A DNA stretch of 64,000 nucleotides, from contig JBCDIL010000002.1 in the NCBI GenBank assembly GCA_038749025.1, positions 154,209 through 218,208 on the forward strand, read 5' to 3'. This document shows positions 16,681 through 25,201 of the stretch, piece by piece. The notes beneath the pieces were generated by a model. It saw only the letters and a program-made list of their open reading frames with translations, searched no databases and had not been told where the DNA came from. The stretch's first letter is position 1. Each line of letters opens with the position of its first letter. The translations under genes were made by a program, and so were the position numbers. Source of the stretch: JBCAXA01 sp038749025 (GTDB lineage Bacteria > Pseudomonadota > Gammaproteobacteria > Steroidobacterales > Woeseiaceae).

Positions 16681-17196
16681 CTAGTCTGAGAAAAACTGCC
16701 GGGTGAACTTCATGGTCACCGGGTCCTTGGTGTTTGGCAAAATCACGGCGACATCAAATGTCAACGTTTCGCGGTTAGCGACGGGAACCTCGCCGATGTA
16801 GTAGATCGCCAAATCGTCGGGAGTCTCACCTGGCTCCTCGACCTTGCGCAACGTGATGCTCTTCAATTGGCCAGTCAAGTTAACGGCCTTAGCCGTCACG
16901 TCGGTCGCGATCCGTTTACCGGAGTCGGTTTCGATAACGGCAACGTTGAGCAATGCCCGGTTTTGCGAGCGCACGATGCCGTAGGACTGCGCGACGCTAG
17001 GGGGTACGGAATCCGTAGAAACGGCATTGATGTGGATCGTGTGATCACCGACGGTCATTTGATTATCGGCAGATGGCGCAGCTTGCGGGATCGTCGCGTT
17101 GGGAGGTGCGCCGTCACTTCCGCACCCCGCAAGGGCTACAAAGATCGTTCCGATGACGGCTAGGGCCATCGGTCGGCTCGGCAATATCATCAACAT
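16681..17196 (-). CDS. DUF4426 lipoprotein
   Basis: 171 aa. Lipoprotein signal with lipobox ALAGC (MLMILPSRPMALAVIGTIFV then ALAGCGSDG), a short linker, then a DUF4426 domain (about residues 45-170: MTVGDHTIHINAVSTDSVPPSVAQSYGI, LLNVAVI, LKSITLRKVEE). The family has no known function but is usually found beside yggT/metX/metW in Pseudomonas-type genomes; here it follows yggT directly. A longer frame from 17562 exists but overlaps yggT and adds unrelated sequence, so ATG 17196 is used. Confidence 0.8.
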   Translation of the reverse strand: MLMILPSRPMALAVIGTIFVALAGCGSDGAPPNATIPQAAPSADNQMTVGDHTIHINAVSTDSVPPSVAQSYGIVRSQNRALLNVAVIETDSGKRIATDVTAKAVNLTGQLKSITLRKVEEPGETPDDLAIYYIGEVPVANRETLTFDVAVILPNTKDPVTMKFTRQFFSD

Positions 17197-17258
17197 TTGG
17201 TGTTCCCCCCGAAGCGTTTCATCCAAGACTATAGCGTACTGCCACGGCGACAAGCGGG

Positions 17259-17807
17259 CTAGAGCAGCAGCGCTGGTAACTCGGTGCGAATGATGATGTT
17301 CAGCGCCATCAGCAGCAATATGAGCGCCATGGCGGAAAAATCGATGCCACCCAAGGGCGGAATGATGCGCCGGATGGGACTGAGCAACGGTTCTGCCAGT
17401 GACTGCACGAGTGCCGTCACGGGGTTGTAGCCGGTATTGATCCAACTGAGTAGCACATAAAGGAACAAGACGGCGATCAGCAGCCATATCAGCAGCGAGA
17501 CGCAGCGCAGCGCGCTGTACAAAAGCAGCGCCCCAAACCCCGAATAGCCCCCCGATATCCAATTGATGAAGAGCAGTAACGCGAACTCGACGGCAACAGC
17601 GACGGCGATCGTCGCGGTATCGATTTTCCCAATGGGCGGCAAGATTCGTCGCGCGGGAATAATCAATGGCGATGTAATCTGCAGTACGACTTGTGCAAAC
17701 GGGTTGCGAAAGTCGGCACGCAGTGTCTGCATGACCAGTCGGAGCAGCACGAAAATCACAAACAGTTCCGCTACCGAGCGGACAAGAAAAACCAGTGCTT
17801 CAGTCAT
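17259..17807 (-). CDS. yggT: YggT family membrane protein
   Basis: 182 aa with two YggT repeats, each of a hydrophobic hairpin followed by a P-x-RRILPPIG signature (ITSPLIIPARRILPPIGKID near residue 55; LAEPLLSPIRRIIPPLGGID near 145). Four to five membrane helices in total. YggT proteins are widespread and are associated with osmotic or ion stress and cell division, but the molecular role is not established. Overlaps the end of proC by 8 bases as part of the yggS-proC-yggT unit. Confidence 0.9.
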   Translation of the reverse strand: MTEALVFLVRSVAELFVIFVLLRLVMQTLRADFRNPFAQVVLQITSPLIIPARRILPPIGKIDTATIAVAVAVEFALLLFINWISGGYSGFGALLLYSALRCVSLLIWLLIAVLFLYVLLSWINTGYNPVTALVQSLAEPLLSPIRRIIPPLGGIDFSAMALILLLMALNIIIRTELPALLL

Positions 17808-18636
17808 GGGTGTGGTCAGTCACATCGGTGTCTAGTTCGATGCCGCGCTGTACGGCAGCATCGATGGCTTTTGAAAAGATAGCATGGAAACCCGCCTCGT
17901 CGAGTACGCCGAGCGCTGCAGCAGTCGTGCCTCCCGGCGACGTGACCGCGGCGCGCAAATCGCTCAGCGGCGTCGCCGTGCTACTCGCTAGCTCGGCGGC
18001 ACCGGCAGCCGTTGCTACCGCTAAATGCCGAGCATCCGCCGCGCTGAAACCGGCACGCTGGGCGTAGTCTTCAAGGACTTCCATAAACCGAAAGAAATAC
18101 GCCGGTCCGCTGCCTGAGACGGCCGTACTCGCGTTCATCAACGATTCGTCGGCCAGCCATAAGGTTGATCCAGTTGCGTCGAACAAGGCTGTTACCGCAT
18201 TGTTCCAGTTAGCGTCGTTACCGGGATCGCCAGCCAACGTACAGAGGCCGCGCTTAACGGTCGCCGGTTGGTTTGGCATCGCGCGAATCAAGCCCGCTGT
18301 TGGCCCCAGCCAACCGCGCAATCGAGTGAGGCTTACACCGGCCGCGACGGAGACGAAACCGCGCGATTCGCTGAGTCTCGCCGTGGCCAGTTCTCGGCAA
18401 ACGAGCGGTAGCGTATCCGGTTTTGTCGCCAGCACAACGGTCTCGGCGGTCGCTACCGCCGCCACATTTTCCGCGACCACGCGCGCGCTCGGAAAACGCG
18501 CTCTTAAACGTGTGCGTTGCTCTCGGTTCGGTTCGGCGATGGCTATTGCAGGCGGGGCCGTGCTCTCGACTAGGCCGTTGATCAAAGCGCTGGCCATGTT
18601 GCCGCCGCCGATAAACGCAATAGTTTGGTCCATCAT
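17800..18636 (-). CDS. proC: pyrroline-5-carboxylate reductase
   Basis: 278 aa. Last step of proline synthesis: NAD(P)H reduction of pyrroline-5-carboxylate in the cytoplasm. The N-terminal Rossmann motif is FIGGGNMASALINGLV, and the C-terminal signature is SGSGPAYFFRFMEVLEDYAQRAGFSAADA followed by SPGGTTAAALGVLDE (the family's TSPGGTT). ATG 18636 overlaps the yggS stop by ATGA and yggT follows with an 8-base overlap. The order yggS-proC-yggT is widely conserved. Confidence 0.96.
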   Translation of the reverse strand: MMDQTIAFIGGGNMASALINGLVESTAPPAIAIAEPNREQRTRLRARFPSARVVAENVAAVATAETVVLATKPDTLPLVCRELATARLSESRGFVSVAAGVSLTRLRGWLGPTAGLIRAMPNQPATVKRGLCTLAGDPGNDANWNNAVTALFDATGSTLWLADESLMNASTAVSGSGPAYFFRFMEVLEDYAQRAGFSAADARHLAVATAAGAAELASSTATPLSDLRAAVTSPGGTTAAALGVLDEAGFHAIFSKAIDAAVQRGIELDTDVTDHTHD

Positions 18637-19331
18637 TGTGCTTGCCCTGGTCGCGCACCGAATAGTGTTGTTCCCAACCTGACCCAGGTCGCCCCTTCGG
18701 CAATCGCGGCTTCAAGATCGCTGCTGGTACCCATCGACAGTTCGCTGATCGCGAGCCCGGAGTCGGTCCGCAGTTTACCGGCAAGCTCGGCCAAGCGCTG
18801 AAACGGTTGCCGTTGCTCTGGCAGGGATTGACTTGGCCGCGGCAAGCACATCAATCCGACCAAGCGGAGCCGCGGCAGCTCGGCGATAGCGGTCGCGAGT
18901 TCGGCGGTCGATGTGGGGTCGGTGCCGGCTTTGGTCGTCTCGGTGTCCACGTTGACTTGCACCATCACGTCGAGCGGCGCGGCGTAGTGTGGACGTTGCG
19001 CGCTGAGCCGTTCCGCGATCTTCAGGCGATCGACAGTGTGCACTGCATCAAAGTACTCGGCGACCGTCCGTGTTTTATTGGACTGCAGACGGCCAATGAA
19101 ATGCCAACGAAGCTTAAGGTCACTCAATTCGCGCTGCTTGTCGCGCGCCTCGGCGACAAAGTTCTCGCCGATGTCGCATTGGCCAGCCGCGTGGGCGGCA
19201 CGGATCGCGTCGGCCGGGTGTTTTTTACTAACAGCGAGCAGTTTGACGGCCGAGCGTGGCCGGTCGTAACGCGCGCACAATTCGCCTAGCAAACCGTTGG
19301 TTTTGGCCAGTTTTTCCGTGACTCCAATCAC
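18633..19331 (-). CDS. yggS: pyridoxal phosphate homeostasis protein (YggS/PROSC)
   Basis: 232 aa PLP-binding TIM-barrel protein without enzymatic activity that buffers free PLP. KLLAVSKKHPADAIRAAH contains the PLP lysine (SKK near residue 37); IGENFVAEARDK, WHFIGRLQSNKTRTV, and the C-terminal LSMGTSSDLEAAIAEGATWVRLGT (the family's LSMGMSxDxxxAI with threonine for methionine) complete the fold. Starts with GTG at 19331. First gene of the minus-strand unit, divergent from pilT. Confidence 0.94.
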   Translation of the reverse strand: MIGVTEKLAKTNGLLGELCARYDRPRSAVKLLAVSKKHPADAIRAAHAAGQCDIGENFVAEARDKQRELSDLKLRWHFIGRLQSNKTRTVAEYFDAVHTVDRLKIAERLSAQRPHYAAPLDVMVQVNVDTETTKAGTDPTSTAELATAIAELPRLRLVGLMCLPRPSQSLPEQRQPFQRLAELAGKLRTDSGLAISELSMGTSSDLEAAIAEGATWVRLGTTLFGARPGQAQ

Positions 19332-19443
19332 GCTTTATCCGCACTGCTTAGCTATACTTCGAAAGTGTTATGGTAACTGTCTAAAAGCAGTAACCAAACC
19401 GTCTTTCGGGACGATTTAGACCCACTCTGGCTACGGACTGCTC

Positions 19444-20484
19444 ATGGCCGTTGATATCGCTCAGCTTCTCTCGTTCACCGTTAAGAACGAAGCTTCTGAC
19501 CTGCACTTGTCTGCCGGTGTTCCGCCAATGATTCGCGTTGATGGTGACATCAAGCGCATCAACATGCCGGCGCTGACGCACAAAGAAGTGAACTCCATGG
19601 TGTACGACATCATGAACGACAAGCAGCGGAAGGATTACGAGGAGTATTTCGAAACCGACTTCTCGTTCGAGATTCCGAAGCTGGCGCGCTTTCGTGTCAA
19701 CGCGTTTAACCAAAACAGAGGCTCCGGCGCGGTCTTCCGTATTATTCCATCGGAGATCATGACGCTTGACGATCTTCAAGCGCCGGCAATTTTCAAAGAC
19801 ATCTCCATGCAACCGCGTGGCATTTGTCTGGTAACCGGGCCAACCGGTTCCGGCAAGTCGACGACGCTCGCGGCGATGATCGACTACGTCAACGACAACA
19901 AGCCCGACCATATTCTAACGATCGAAGACCCCATCGAATTCGTCCACGAGTCGAAGAAGTCGTTGATCAACCAGCGGGAAGTACATCGTGACACGCTAGG
20001 CTTTTCTGAAGCATTGCGTTCTGCGTTGCGTGAAGACCCCGACGTTATTCTCGTTGGCGAGCTGCGTGACCTCGAAACGATTCGCTTGGCCTTGACCGCT
20101 GCCGAAACTGGCCATTTGGTTTTCGGCACCCTGCATACCAGTTCGGCCGCGAAGACGATCGACAGGGTTGTCGACGTGTTCCCAGCGGCCGAGAAAGAAA
20201 TGGTTCGGGCGATGTTGTCCGAATCCCTAAAAGCGGTGATTTCGCAGTCGCTCCTGAAGCGCATAGGCGGCGGACGAATCGCGGCGCACGAAATCATGAT
20301 CGGCACGCCCGCAATTCGAAACTTGATTCGGGAAGGCAAGATTGCGCAGATGTATTCGGCGATTCAGACCGGTCAAGCGGCGGGCATGCAAACGCTCGAT
20401 CAAAACCTTCAAGAGCTAATGGCGAAGGGCATGATCACGAAAGAAGAAGCCCGCTTTAAATCTGTTAACAAAGAAAACTTCTAG
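19444..20484 (+). CDS. pilT: type IV pilus retraction ATPase PilT
   Basis: 346 aa. Hexameric secretion-ATPase-family motor depolymerising the pilus for twitching motility. N-terminal PAS-like domain (ASDLHLSAGVPPMIRVDGDI), Walker A GPTGSGKST, Asp box ILTIEDPIEFVH, catalytic glutamate within VGELRDLETIRLALTAAETGHL, and His box FGTLHTSSAAKTIDRVVDVFP. The C-terminal AIRNLIREGKIAQM is the PilT-type signature shown to matter for retraction. First of three tandem paralogues. The yggS gene is divergent upstream. Confidence 0.96.
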   Translation: MAVDIAQLLSFTVKNEASDLHLSAGVPPMIRVDGDIKRINMPALTHKEVNSMVYDIMNDKQRKDYEEYFETDFSFEIPKLARFRVNAFNQNRGSGAVFRIIPSEIMTLDDLQAPAIFKDISMQPRGICLVTGPTGSGKSTTLAAMIDYVNDNKPDHILTIEDPIEFVHESKKSLINQREVHRDTLGFSEALRSALREDPDVILVGELRDLETIRLALTAAETGHLVFGTLHTSSAAKTIDRVVDVFPAAEKEMVRAMLSESLKAVISQSLLKRIGGGRIAAHEIMIGTPAIRNLIREGKIAQMYSAIQTGQAAGMQTLDQNLQELMAKGMITKEEARFKSVNKENF

Positions 20485-20493
20485 GGAATCGCC

Positions 20494-21651
20494 ATGCAGC
20501 GCGAACAAGCCGCCCGGCTGATGCAAAACCTGTTGAAGATGATGGTCGAGAAAGAAGGCTCCGATCTATTCATCACCGCTGGATTCCCGCCGGCGATCAA
20601 GATCGACGGTGAAGTCCACAAAGCGTCTGATCAAACGCTGACCAACGAGCAGAGTTCGGTCATTGTGCGGTCGATCATGAACGACAAACAGGCGCGCGAA
20701 TTCGACGCGACCAAGGAATGCAACTTCGCGATCAGCCCGCAGGGTATCGGTCGCTTCCGTGTCAGCGCGTTCGTGCAACAAGGCGCCGTCGGTGCCGTGT
20801 TACGTACGATTAACACGCAGATACCAACTTTCGACGAACTCGATTTGCCGCCGATTCTGAAAGACGTTGTTATGGAGAAACGGGGTCTCGTGATCATCGT
20901 CGGTGGTACAGGCTCTGGTAAGTCGACGACGCTCGCGACGATGATTGGTCATCGCAATAACAACACACGCGGCCATATCATTACCGTCGAAGACCCGGTT
21001 GAATTTGTTCACCCACATTCCGGCTGCGTCATTACTCACCGTGAAGTCGGGGTCGATACCGAAAACTGGCACGCGGCGCTGAAAAACACGCTGCGCCAAG
21101 CACCGGATGTCATTCTTATCGGTGAGATTCGCGACCGCGAGACGATGGAATACGGCATTCAGTTCGCCGAAACAGGCCATTTGTGCCTGGCGACGTTGCA
21201 CGCCAATAGCGCTAACCAAGCACTCGATCGGATTATCAACTTCTTCCCAGAAGAGCGCCGCGGTCAGCTGTTGATGGACCTCAGTTTGAACGTCCGAGCG
21301 TTGGTATCGCAGCGCCTTGTGCCGCGCGAGTCGGGAATCGGCCGCGTCGCCGCCATGGAGATCATGCTGACGTCGCCCCTGATCGCCGACCTTATCTTCA
21401 AAGGTGAAGTCGCAGCGATCAAAGAGATTATGAGCAAGTCGACTCGACTCGGCATGCAAACCTTCGATCAGGCCCTGTTCTATTTGTACGAAGATGGCAC
21501 CATTTCGTACGAGGAGGCGATGCGAAATGCCGACTCAAGCAACGAACTACGCCTGCGGATCAAACTGGAGAGCAAGCGCGAAGACAATTTGGCCAACAAG
21601 CATTCCGAAAGCTTGAAGATGGTCGAAGAGGATACCGCGCAGACCTTCTAA
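20494..21651 (+). CDS. pilU: twitching motility ATPase PilU
   Basis: 385 aa. Accessory retraction ATPase acting with PilT. Walker A GGTGSGKST, Asp box ITVEDPVEFVH, Walker B region ILIGEIRDRETMEYGIQFAETGHL, His box ATLHANSANQALDRIINFFP. PilU-type features are MEIMLTSPLIADLIFKGEVAAIKEIM and the longer charged C-terminal tail (ESKREDNLANKHSESLKMVEED), which PilT lacks. Begins 9 bases after pilT, so co-transcribed. Confidence 0.94.
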   Translation: MQREQAARLMQNLLKMMVEKEGSDLFITAGFPPAIKIDGEVHKASDQTLTNEQSSVIVRSIMNDKQAREFDATKECNFAISPQGIGRFRVSAFVQQGAVGAVLRTINTQIPTFDELDLPPILKDVVMEKRGLVIIVGGTGSGKSTTLATMIGHRNNNTRGHIITVEDPVEFVHPHSGCVITHREVGVDTENWHAALKNTLRQAPDVILIGEIRDRETMEYGIQFAETGHLCLATLHANSANQALDRIINFFPEERRGQLLMDLSLNVRALVSQRLVPRESGIGRVAAMEIMLTSPLIADLIFKGEVAAIKEIMSKSTRLGMQTFDQALFYLYEDGTISYEEAMRNADSSNELRLRIKLESKREDNLANKHSESLKMVEEDTAQTF

Positions 21652-21664
21652 TCTCGCCCGACCG

Positions 21665-22720
21665 ATGAACGTAAAGCCACTGTTCAATTTGATGGTGGAG
21701 AAAAAGGCCTCCGACCTTTTCTTCACTTCGCACGCACCGGTCAAGATCAAGATCGACGGCAAGATCATGCCGGTCAATAAGCTCGAGCTGACACCGAAGA
21801 TGGTGCGGCAAGCGGCGTTCGACCTAATGAATGAAGAGCAGATGGAGTTCTTCGCCCGCGAACTCGAGATCGACTTCGCGATTTCGGAGCCTGGCCTCGG
21901 CCGTTTTCGCGTCAATGTTTTCCACCAGCGCAGTAACGTCGGCATGGTATTGCGCTACATCACGGCCGAAATGCCACGCCTCGACGAGCTCGGTATGCCC
22001 GAGGTTCTAAAAGAGCTGGTTATGCTGCGCCGCGGTTTGATCCTAATGGTGGGTGCAACCGGCAGCGGTAAATCGACAACATTGGCCTCGATGCTTAATC
22101 ACCGCAACGAGAAGACGTCGTCGCACATCATCACGATTGAAGACCCGATCGAGTTCCTCCATCCGAACAAGAAATCGATCGTAAACCAGCGCGAGCTAGG
22201 CTTGGATACGAAGTCCTACAGCCGGGCCTTAAAGAGTGCGATGCGCGCGGCGCCTGACGTTGTGTTCATCGGTGAGATCCGCGATCGCGAAACGATGCAA
22301 GCGGCGGTTGATCTCGCCGGCACCGGTCACTTGGCCATCGCTACGCTGCACTCGAACAACTCGCCGGAAACACTCGACCGAATCATCAACCTGTTCCCCG
22401 AGGCGCAGCAGCGACAGATCTTCATGGACCTGTCGCATTATCTACGTGCGATTATTTCGCAGCGCCTGGTACGCGGCCGCGACGGCAAGCGTCTTGCTGC
22501 GGTCGAGGTCATGCTCAACACGCCGCACATCGCTGAACTGATCAACCGCGGCGATATTTCGGCGGTCAAAGAGGCCGCGAAAGACTCGAGCGAGCAGGGC
22601 ATGCAGAACTTCGATCAAGCGCTGCTCGAATTGTATCGGCAAGGCAAGATCACAATGGAAGAGGCGCTGCAGAACGCCGACTCCAGAACCAACCTCGAAG
22701 CGCAAATCAACTTCGGTTAG
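21665..22720 (+). CDS. third PilT/PilU-family ATPase
   Basis: 351 aa. Complete secretion ATPase: Walker A GATGSGKST, Asp box ITIEDPIEFLHP, Walker B VVFIGEIRDRETMQAAVDLAGTGHL, His box ATLHSNNSPETLDRIINLFP, C-terminal LNTPHIAELINRGDISAVKEA. It resembles PilU more than PilT (LMVEKKASDLFFTSHAPVKIKIDG, and the DISAVKEA in place of KIAQM), but lacks the long PilU tail. Begins 13 bases after pilU with only a weak ribosome-binding site. All catalytic motifs are intact, so it is not a decaying copy. Probably an auxiliary retraction motor that could form mixed hexamers. Confidence 0.85.
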   Translation: MNVKPLFNLMVEKKASDLFFTSHAPVKIKIDGKIMPVNKLELTPKMVRQAAFDLMNEEQMEFFARELEIDFAISEPGLGRFRVNVFHQRSNVGMVLRYITAEMPRLDELGMPEVLKELVMLRRGLILMVGATGSGKSTTLASMLNHRNEKTSSHIITIEDPIEFLHPNKKSIVNQRELGLDTKSYSRALKSAMRAAPDVVFIGEIRDRETMQAAVDLAGTGHLAIATLHSNNSPETLDRIINLFPEAQQRQIFMDLSHYLRAIISQRLVRGRDGKRLAAVEVMLNTPHIAELINRGDISAVKEAAKDSSEQGMQNFDQALLELYRQGKITMEEALQNADSRTNLEAQINFG

Positions 22721-22740
22721 CCCAGGCATTCACGCCGCCG

Positions 22741-23405
22741 TCCCCACTGATGTGGGAGCGGCAAGGCGACTCGCCGGTAGGCTCGTCGCGTTCGACCCGG
22801 CTGAAGCGGTGCTTCAGCGATCCCGGGTCTCACTCCCGCCGCGATGGGGTCCGCGGCTGGCCTTGACGCTGTATTCATCGGGCCGGGACGGCCCTCCCAC
22901 ATCTTCGTTCGCCGTTGCCGCTTATTGCCGATGTGGTTACTACTGATGTGGGAGCGGCGTCTCGCCGCGATCAAATCCGCGGTTGGCATTGACGCTGCTG
23001 TTATCGGGCCGAGACGGCCCTCCCACATCTGCGTTTGCTGCTGCCGTTGGTTTCTCGATGTGGGTTCTACTGACGTGGGAGCGGCGTCTCGCCGCGATGG
23101 GGTCCGCGGCTGGCAGCGTCGCTGATTTCATCGGGCCGAGACGGCCCTCCCACATCTTCGTTCACCGCAGCGCCAAACCCCGATGTGGGAGCGGCGTCTC
23201 GCCGCGATGAGGTCCGCGGATGGCATCGTCGCTGTATTCATCGGGCCGAGTCGGCCCTCTCACATCTGCGTTTGCCGCTGCCGTTGGTTTCCCGATGTGG
23301 GTTCTACTGATGTGGGAGCGGCGTCTCGCCGCGATGAGGTCCGCGGATGGCAGCGTCGCTGTGTTCATCGGGCCGAGACGGCCCTCCCACACCCTCGTTC
23401 ACCGC
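22741..23405. repeat. REP/BIME-like palindromic repeat array, left cluster
   Basis: Repeated units of about 127 bases (one interval is 110). Each unit has two small palindromes: GCGGCGTCTCGCCGC at 22954, 23081, 23191 and 23318, and GGGCCGAGACGGCCC (with variants) at 22880, 23006, 23133, 23243 and 23370. The first is preceded by TGTGGGA and the second followed by TCCCACA, so each unit is itself a long inverted repeat able to fold as a cruciform or RNA hairpin. The form TGTGGGAGCGG...CCGCGAT closely resembles the REP sequences of Pseudomonas, which are mobilised by RAYT (Y1 transposase-like) proteins. The unit edges (22752-22850) are more divergent. No coding gene is believed to lie here. Confidence 0.85.
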
Positions 23406-23541
23406 GGCGCCCCGACATAGTCTCATTCTCCGATCGACGAAAACGGCTACGCAGACGGTATTCCCAGTTCGGATAACGCCGGCACGGCAGCCCACGTATC
23501 ATCGCCAAAGGCGCAACCGCTGACAGCGAGGCACTATCACG

Positions 23542-24900
23542 ATGAACCGTCGAGACGCTTTGGGATTACTAGCCGCTTCGAGTTCTGTAGCGATGTTCGG
23601 CACGGTTCCGTTGGCGGCCCAAGCCGCACCCGCGACTAGCGACCTTCCGGCGCCTTTACTAGGCCCGCGCATGAATTTCGCGCAAGCGGACAAAGTGATG
23701 AAGGCGCTTGGCCTCGACGCACTGATCCTCGCTACTGGACTCAACTTTCAATACGCCACCGGTATTCGCCCGGTCATCTCGCGCATGGGCTACCCGCCAT
23801 CGGCGCTCGCCATTGTTAAGCGCGGCGAGAAAGACCGCCTGGCCATTGTCGGGGCTGCGTTTTCGTACTACTACACGATGGCGGACATGCATGATCCGGC
23901 CAGTTTTCCGGCGTACTTGTATACGGCCCCGGTCGGCACATTGGCCGACGGCGAGGACGCCGGTGCCGCGCCGCTGTATTTTTTTCCCGACCGCGAAGAA
24001 GCGCCGGTCGACGCGATTGAGCAGCACAGAATCGATGCGTCCAAGACCGCGGTGCGCGAGCAAGGCGACTACGCGACGATGAGCGACGCATTACGCGCCG
24101 CGCTTCGCGACCATGGGCTTAGCAAAGCACGTATCGCGACAGACCATCCCCGTGCACAACGGTTGTTAACTCAGGCCGCACCGGCCATCGCAGCCGTCGA
24201 TGCCGACGACGCGCTGCGCCGTATTCGGCCCGTCAAGTCGGACGTCGAAATCGAACTGATGCGGCACGCGTCGGCTGGCAATGTCGTTGCCGCCCACGAG
24301 GCGCTGCAGATCGTTCGAGCGGGCGGCAGTTACCGCGATTTGCGGGCCGCGTTTTTCGCGGCCGCGGCTCGTCGCGGGCAGCATGGCGTTTTCATGGTGA
24401 TCGATCGCACCAGCGACGAGCAATACGACGGCACGTTTCGCGATGGCCAAGCGTTCTTAATCGATTGCGTTAGCGAGTACCAGAGTTACCACGGCGATTA
24501 CGGGCGTACCGTATTCGTCGGTGAGCCGCCGAAACCGATGCGTCAGGCCACCACGGCCATGGGTGACGCGTGGGATCGGGTCCGCGAAAAGTTGCGGCCT
24601 GGGTTGGCGTTAGCCGAGATCACCGCCATGGGGAAAACGGCGCTACGTAACGCTAACAAACGCTACAACGTGTCATTCGGTCCACACAGCGTCGGTCTTT
24701 TCCACACCGACCACACGGGCTCGACCGGTTTGCCACCGCGAACCGACATGGTTCTCGAGCCCGGCATGATCATTAGCGTCGACTGCCCGCTGCTGGAAAC
24801 CGGCGTTGGCGGATCGGCTCACCTTGAGGACTTGATGCTGATAACGGCGGATGGCGCTGAGCCGATCAATCCTATCGACCAACAGACGATCACCGTGTAG
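23542..24900 (+). CDS. Tat-exported M24 family metallopeptidase (Xaa-Pro aminopeptidase-like)
   Basis: 452 aa. The N-terminus MNRRDALGLLAASSSVAMF is a Tat signal (RRDALGLL), so a folded, metal-loaded enzyme is exported. An N-terminal creatinase-like domain (about residues 45-225) precedes the pita-bread peptidase domain (230-452). All five metal ligands are visible: D in FLIDCVSEY, D in HGDYGRTVF, H in GPHSVGLFHTDH, E in the SVDCPLLETG segment and E in AHLEDLMLIT. Likely removes N-terminal residues from proline-containing peptides in the periplasm. Flanked on both sides by the REP-like arrays, with the right-hand array beginning at its stop codon. Confidence 0.88.
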   Translation: MNRRDALGLLAASSSVAMFGTVPLAAQAAPATSDLPAPLLGPRMNFAQADKVMKALGLDALILATGLNFQYATGIRPVISRMGYPPSALAIVKRGEKDRLAIVGAAFSYYYTMADMHDPASFPAYLYTAPVGTLADGEDAGAAPLYFFPDREEAPVDAIEQHRIDASKTAVREQGDYATMSDALRAALRDHGLSKARIATDHPRAQRLLTQAAPAIAAVDADDALRRIRPVKSDVEIELMRHASAGNVVAAHEALQIVRAGGSYRDLRAAFFAAAARRGQHGVFMVIDRTSDEQYDGTFRDGQAFLIDCVSEYQSYHGDYGRTVFVGEPPKPMRQATTAMGDAWDRVREKLRPGLALAEITAMGKTALRNANKRYNVSFGPHSVGLFHTDHTGSTGLPPRTDMVLEPGMIISVDCPLLETGVGGSAHLEDLMLITADGAEPINPIDQQTITV

Positions 24901-25190
24901 CGATGCGTCGCCGCGATGAAGTCTGTGGATGCCGTTGACGCTGCATTCATCGGGCCGAGACGGCCCTCCCACATCTCCATTCGCCGCTGCCGTTCGTTTC
25001 CCGGTGTGAGTTCTACTGATGTAGGAGCGGCGTCTCGCCGCGATGAAGTCCGCGGCTGGCAGCGTCGCTGTTTTCATCGGGCCGAGACGGCCCTCCCACA
25101 TCTCCGTTCGTCGCTGCCGTCGGTTTCCCGATGTGCGTTCTACTGATGTGGGAGCGGCGTCTCGCCGCGATGAGGTTCGCGGCGAGTACA
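24901..25190. repeat. REP/BIME-like palindromic repeat array, right cluster
   Basis: Same unit as the left cluster: GCGGCGTCTCGCCGC at 25027 and 25154 and GGGCCGAGACGGCCC at 24952 and 25079, again 127 bases apart, with TCCCACATCTCC after each. The first unit is truncated at its left end (it begins within GTCGCCGCGATGAAG), immediately after the TAG of the M24 gene. The last unit breaks off after CCGCGATGAGGTTCGCGG. Confidence 0.85.
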
Positions 25191-25201
25191 AACCTTACGA
25201 G

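Noticed and set aside
17197..17562. Long N-terminal extension of the DUF4426 gene
   Set aside because: Overlaps yggT, which is certain, and would bury the lipoprotein signal inside the protein.
22752..23476. Several open frames of 60-100 codons on both strands in the repeat arrays
   Set aside because: They repeat the same peptide with each palindromic unit (WERRLAAM, GPRRPSH), which is the repeat read in frame, not genes.
22741..25190. CRISPR array
   Set aside because: Period 127 with paired palindromes and conserved spacers; no 25-40 base direct repeats with unique spacers and no cas genes.
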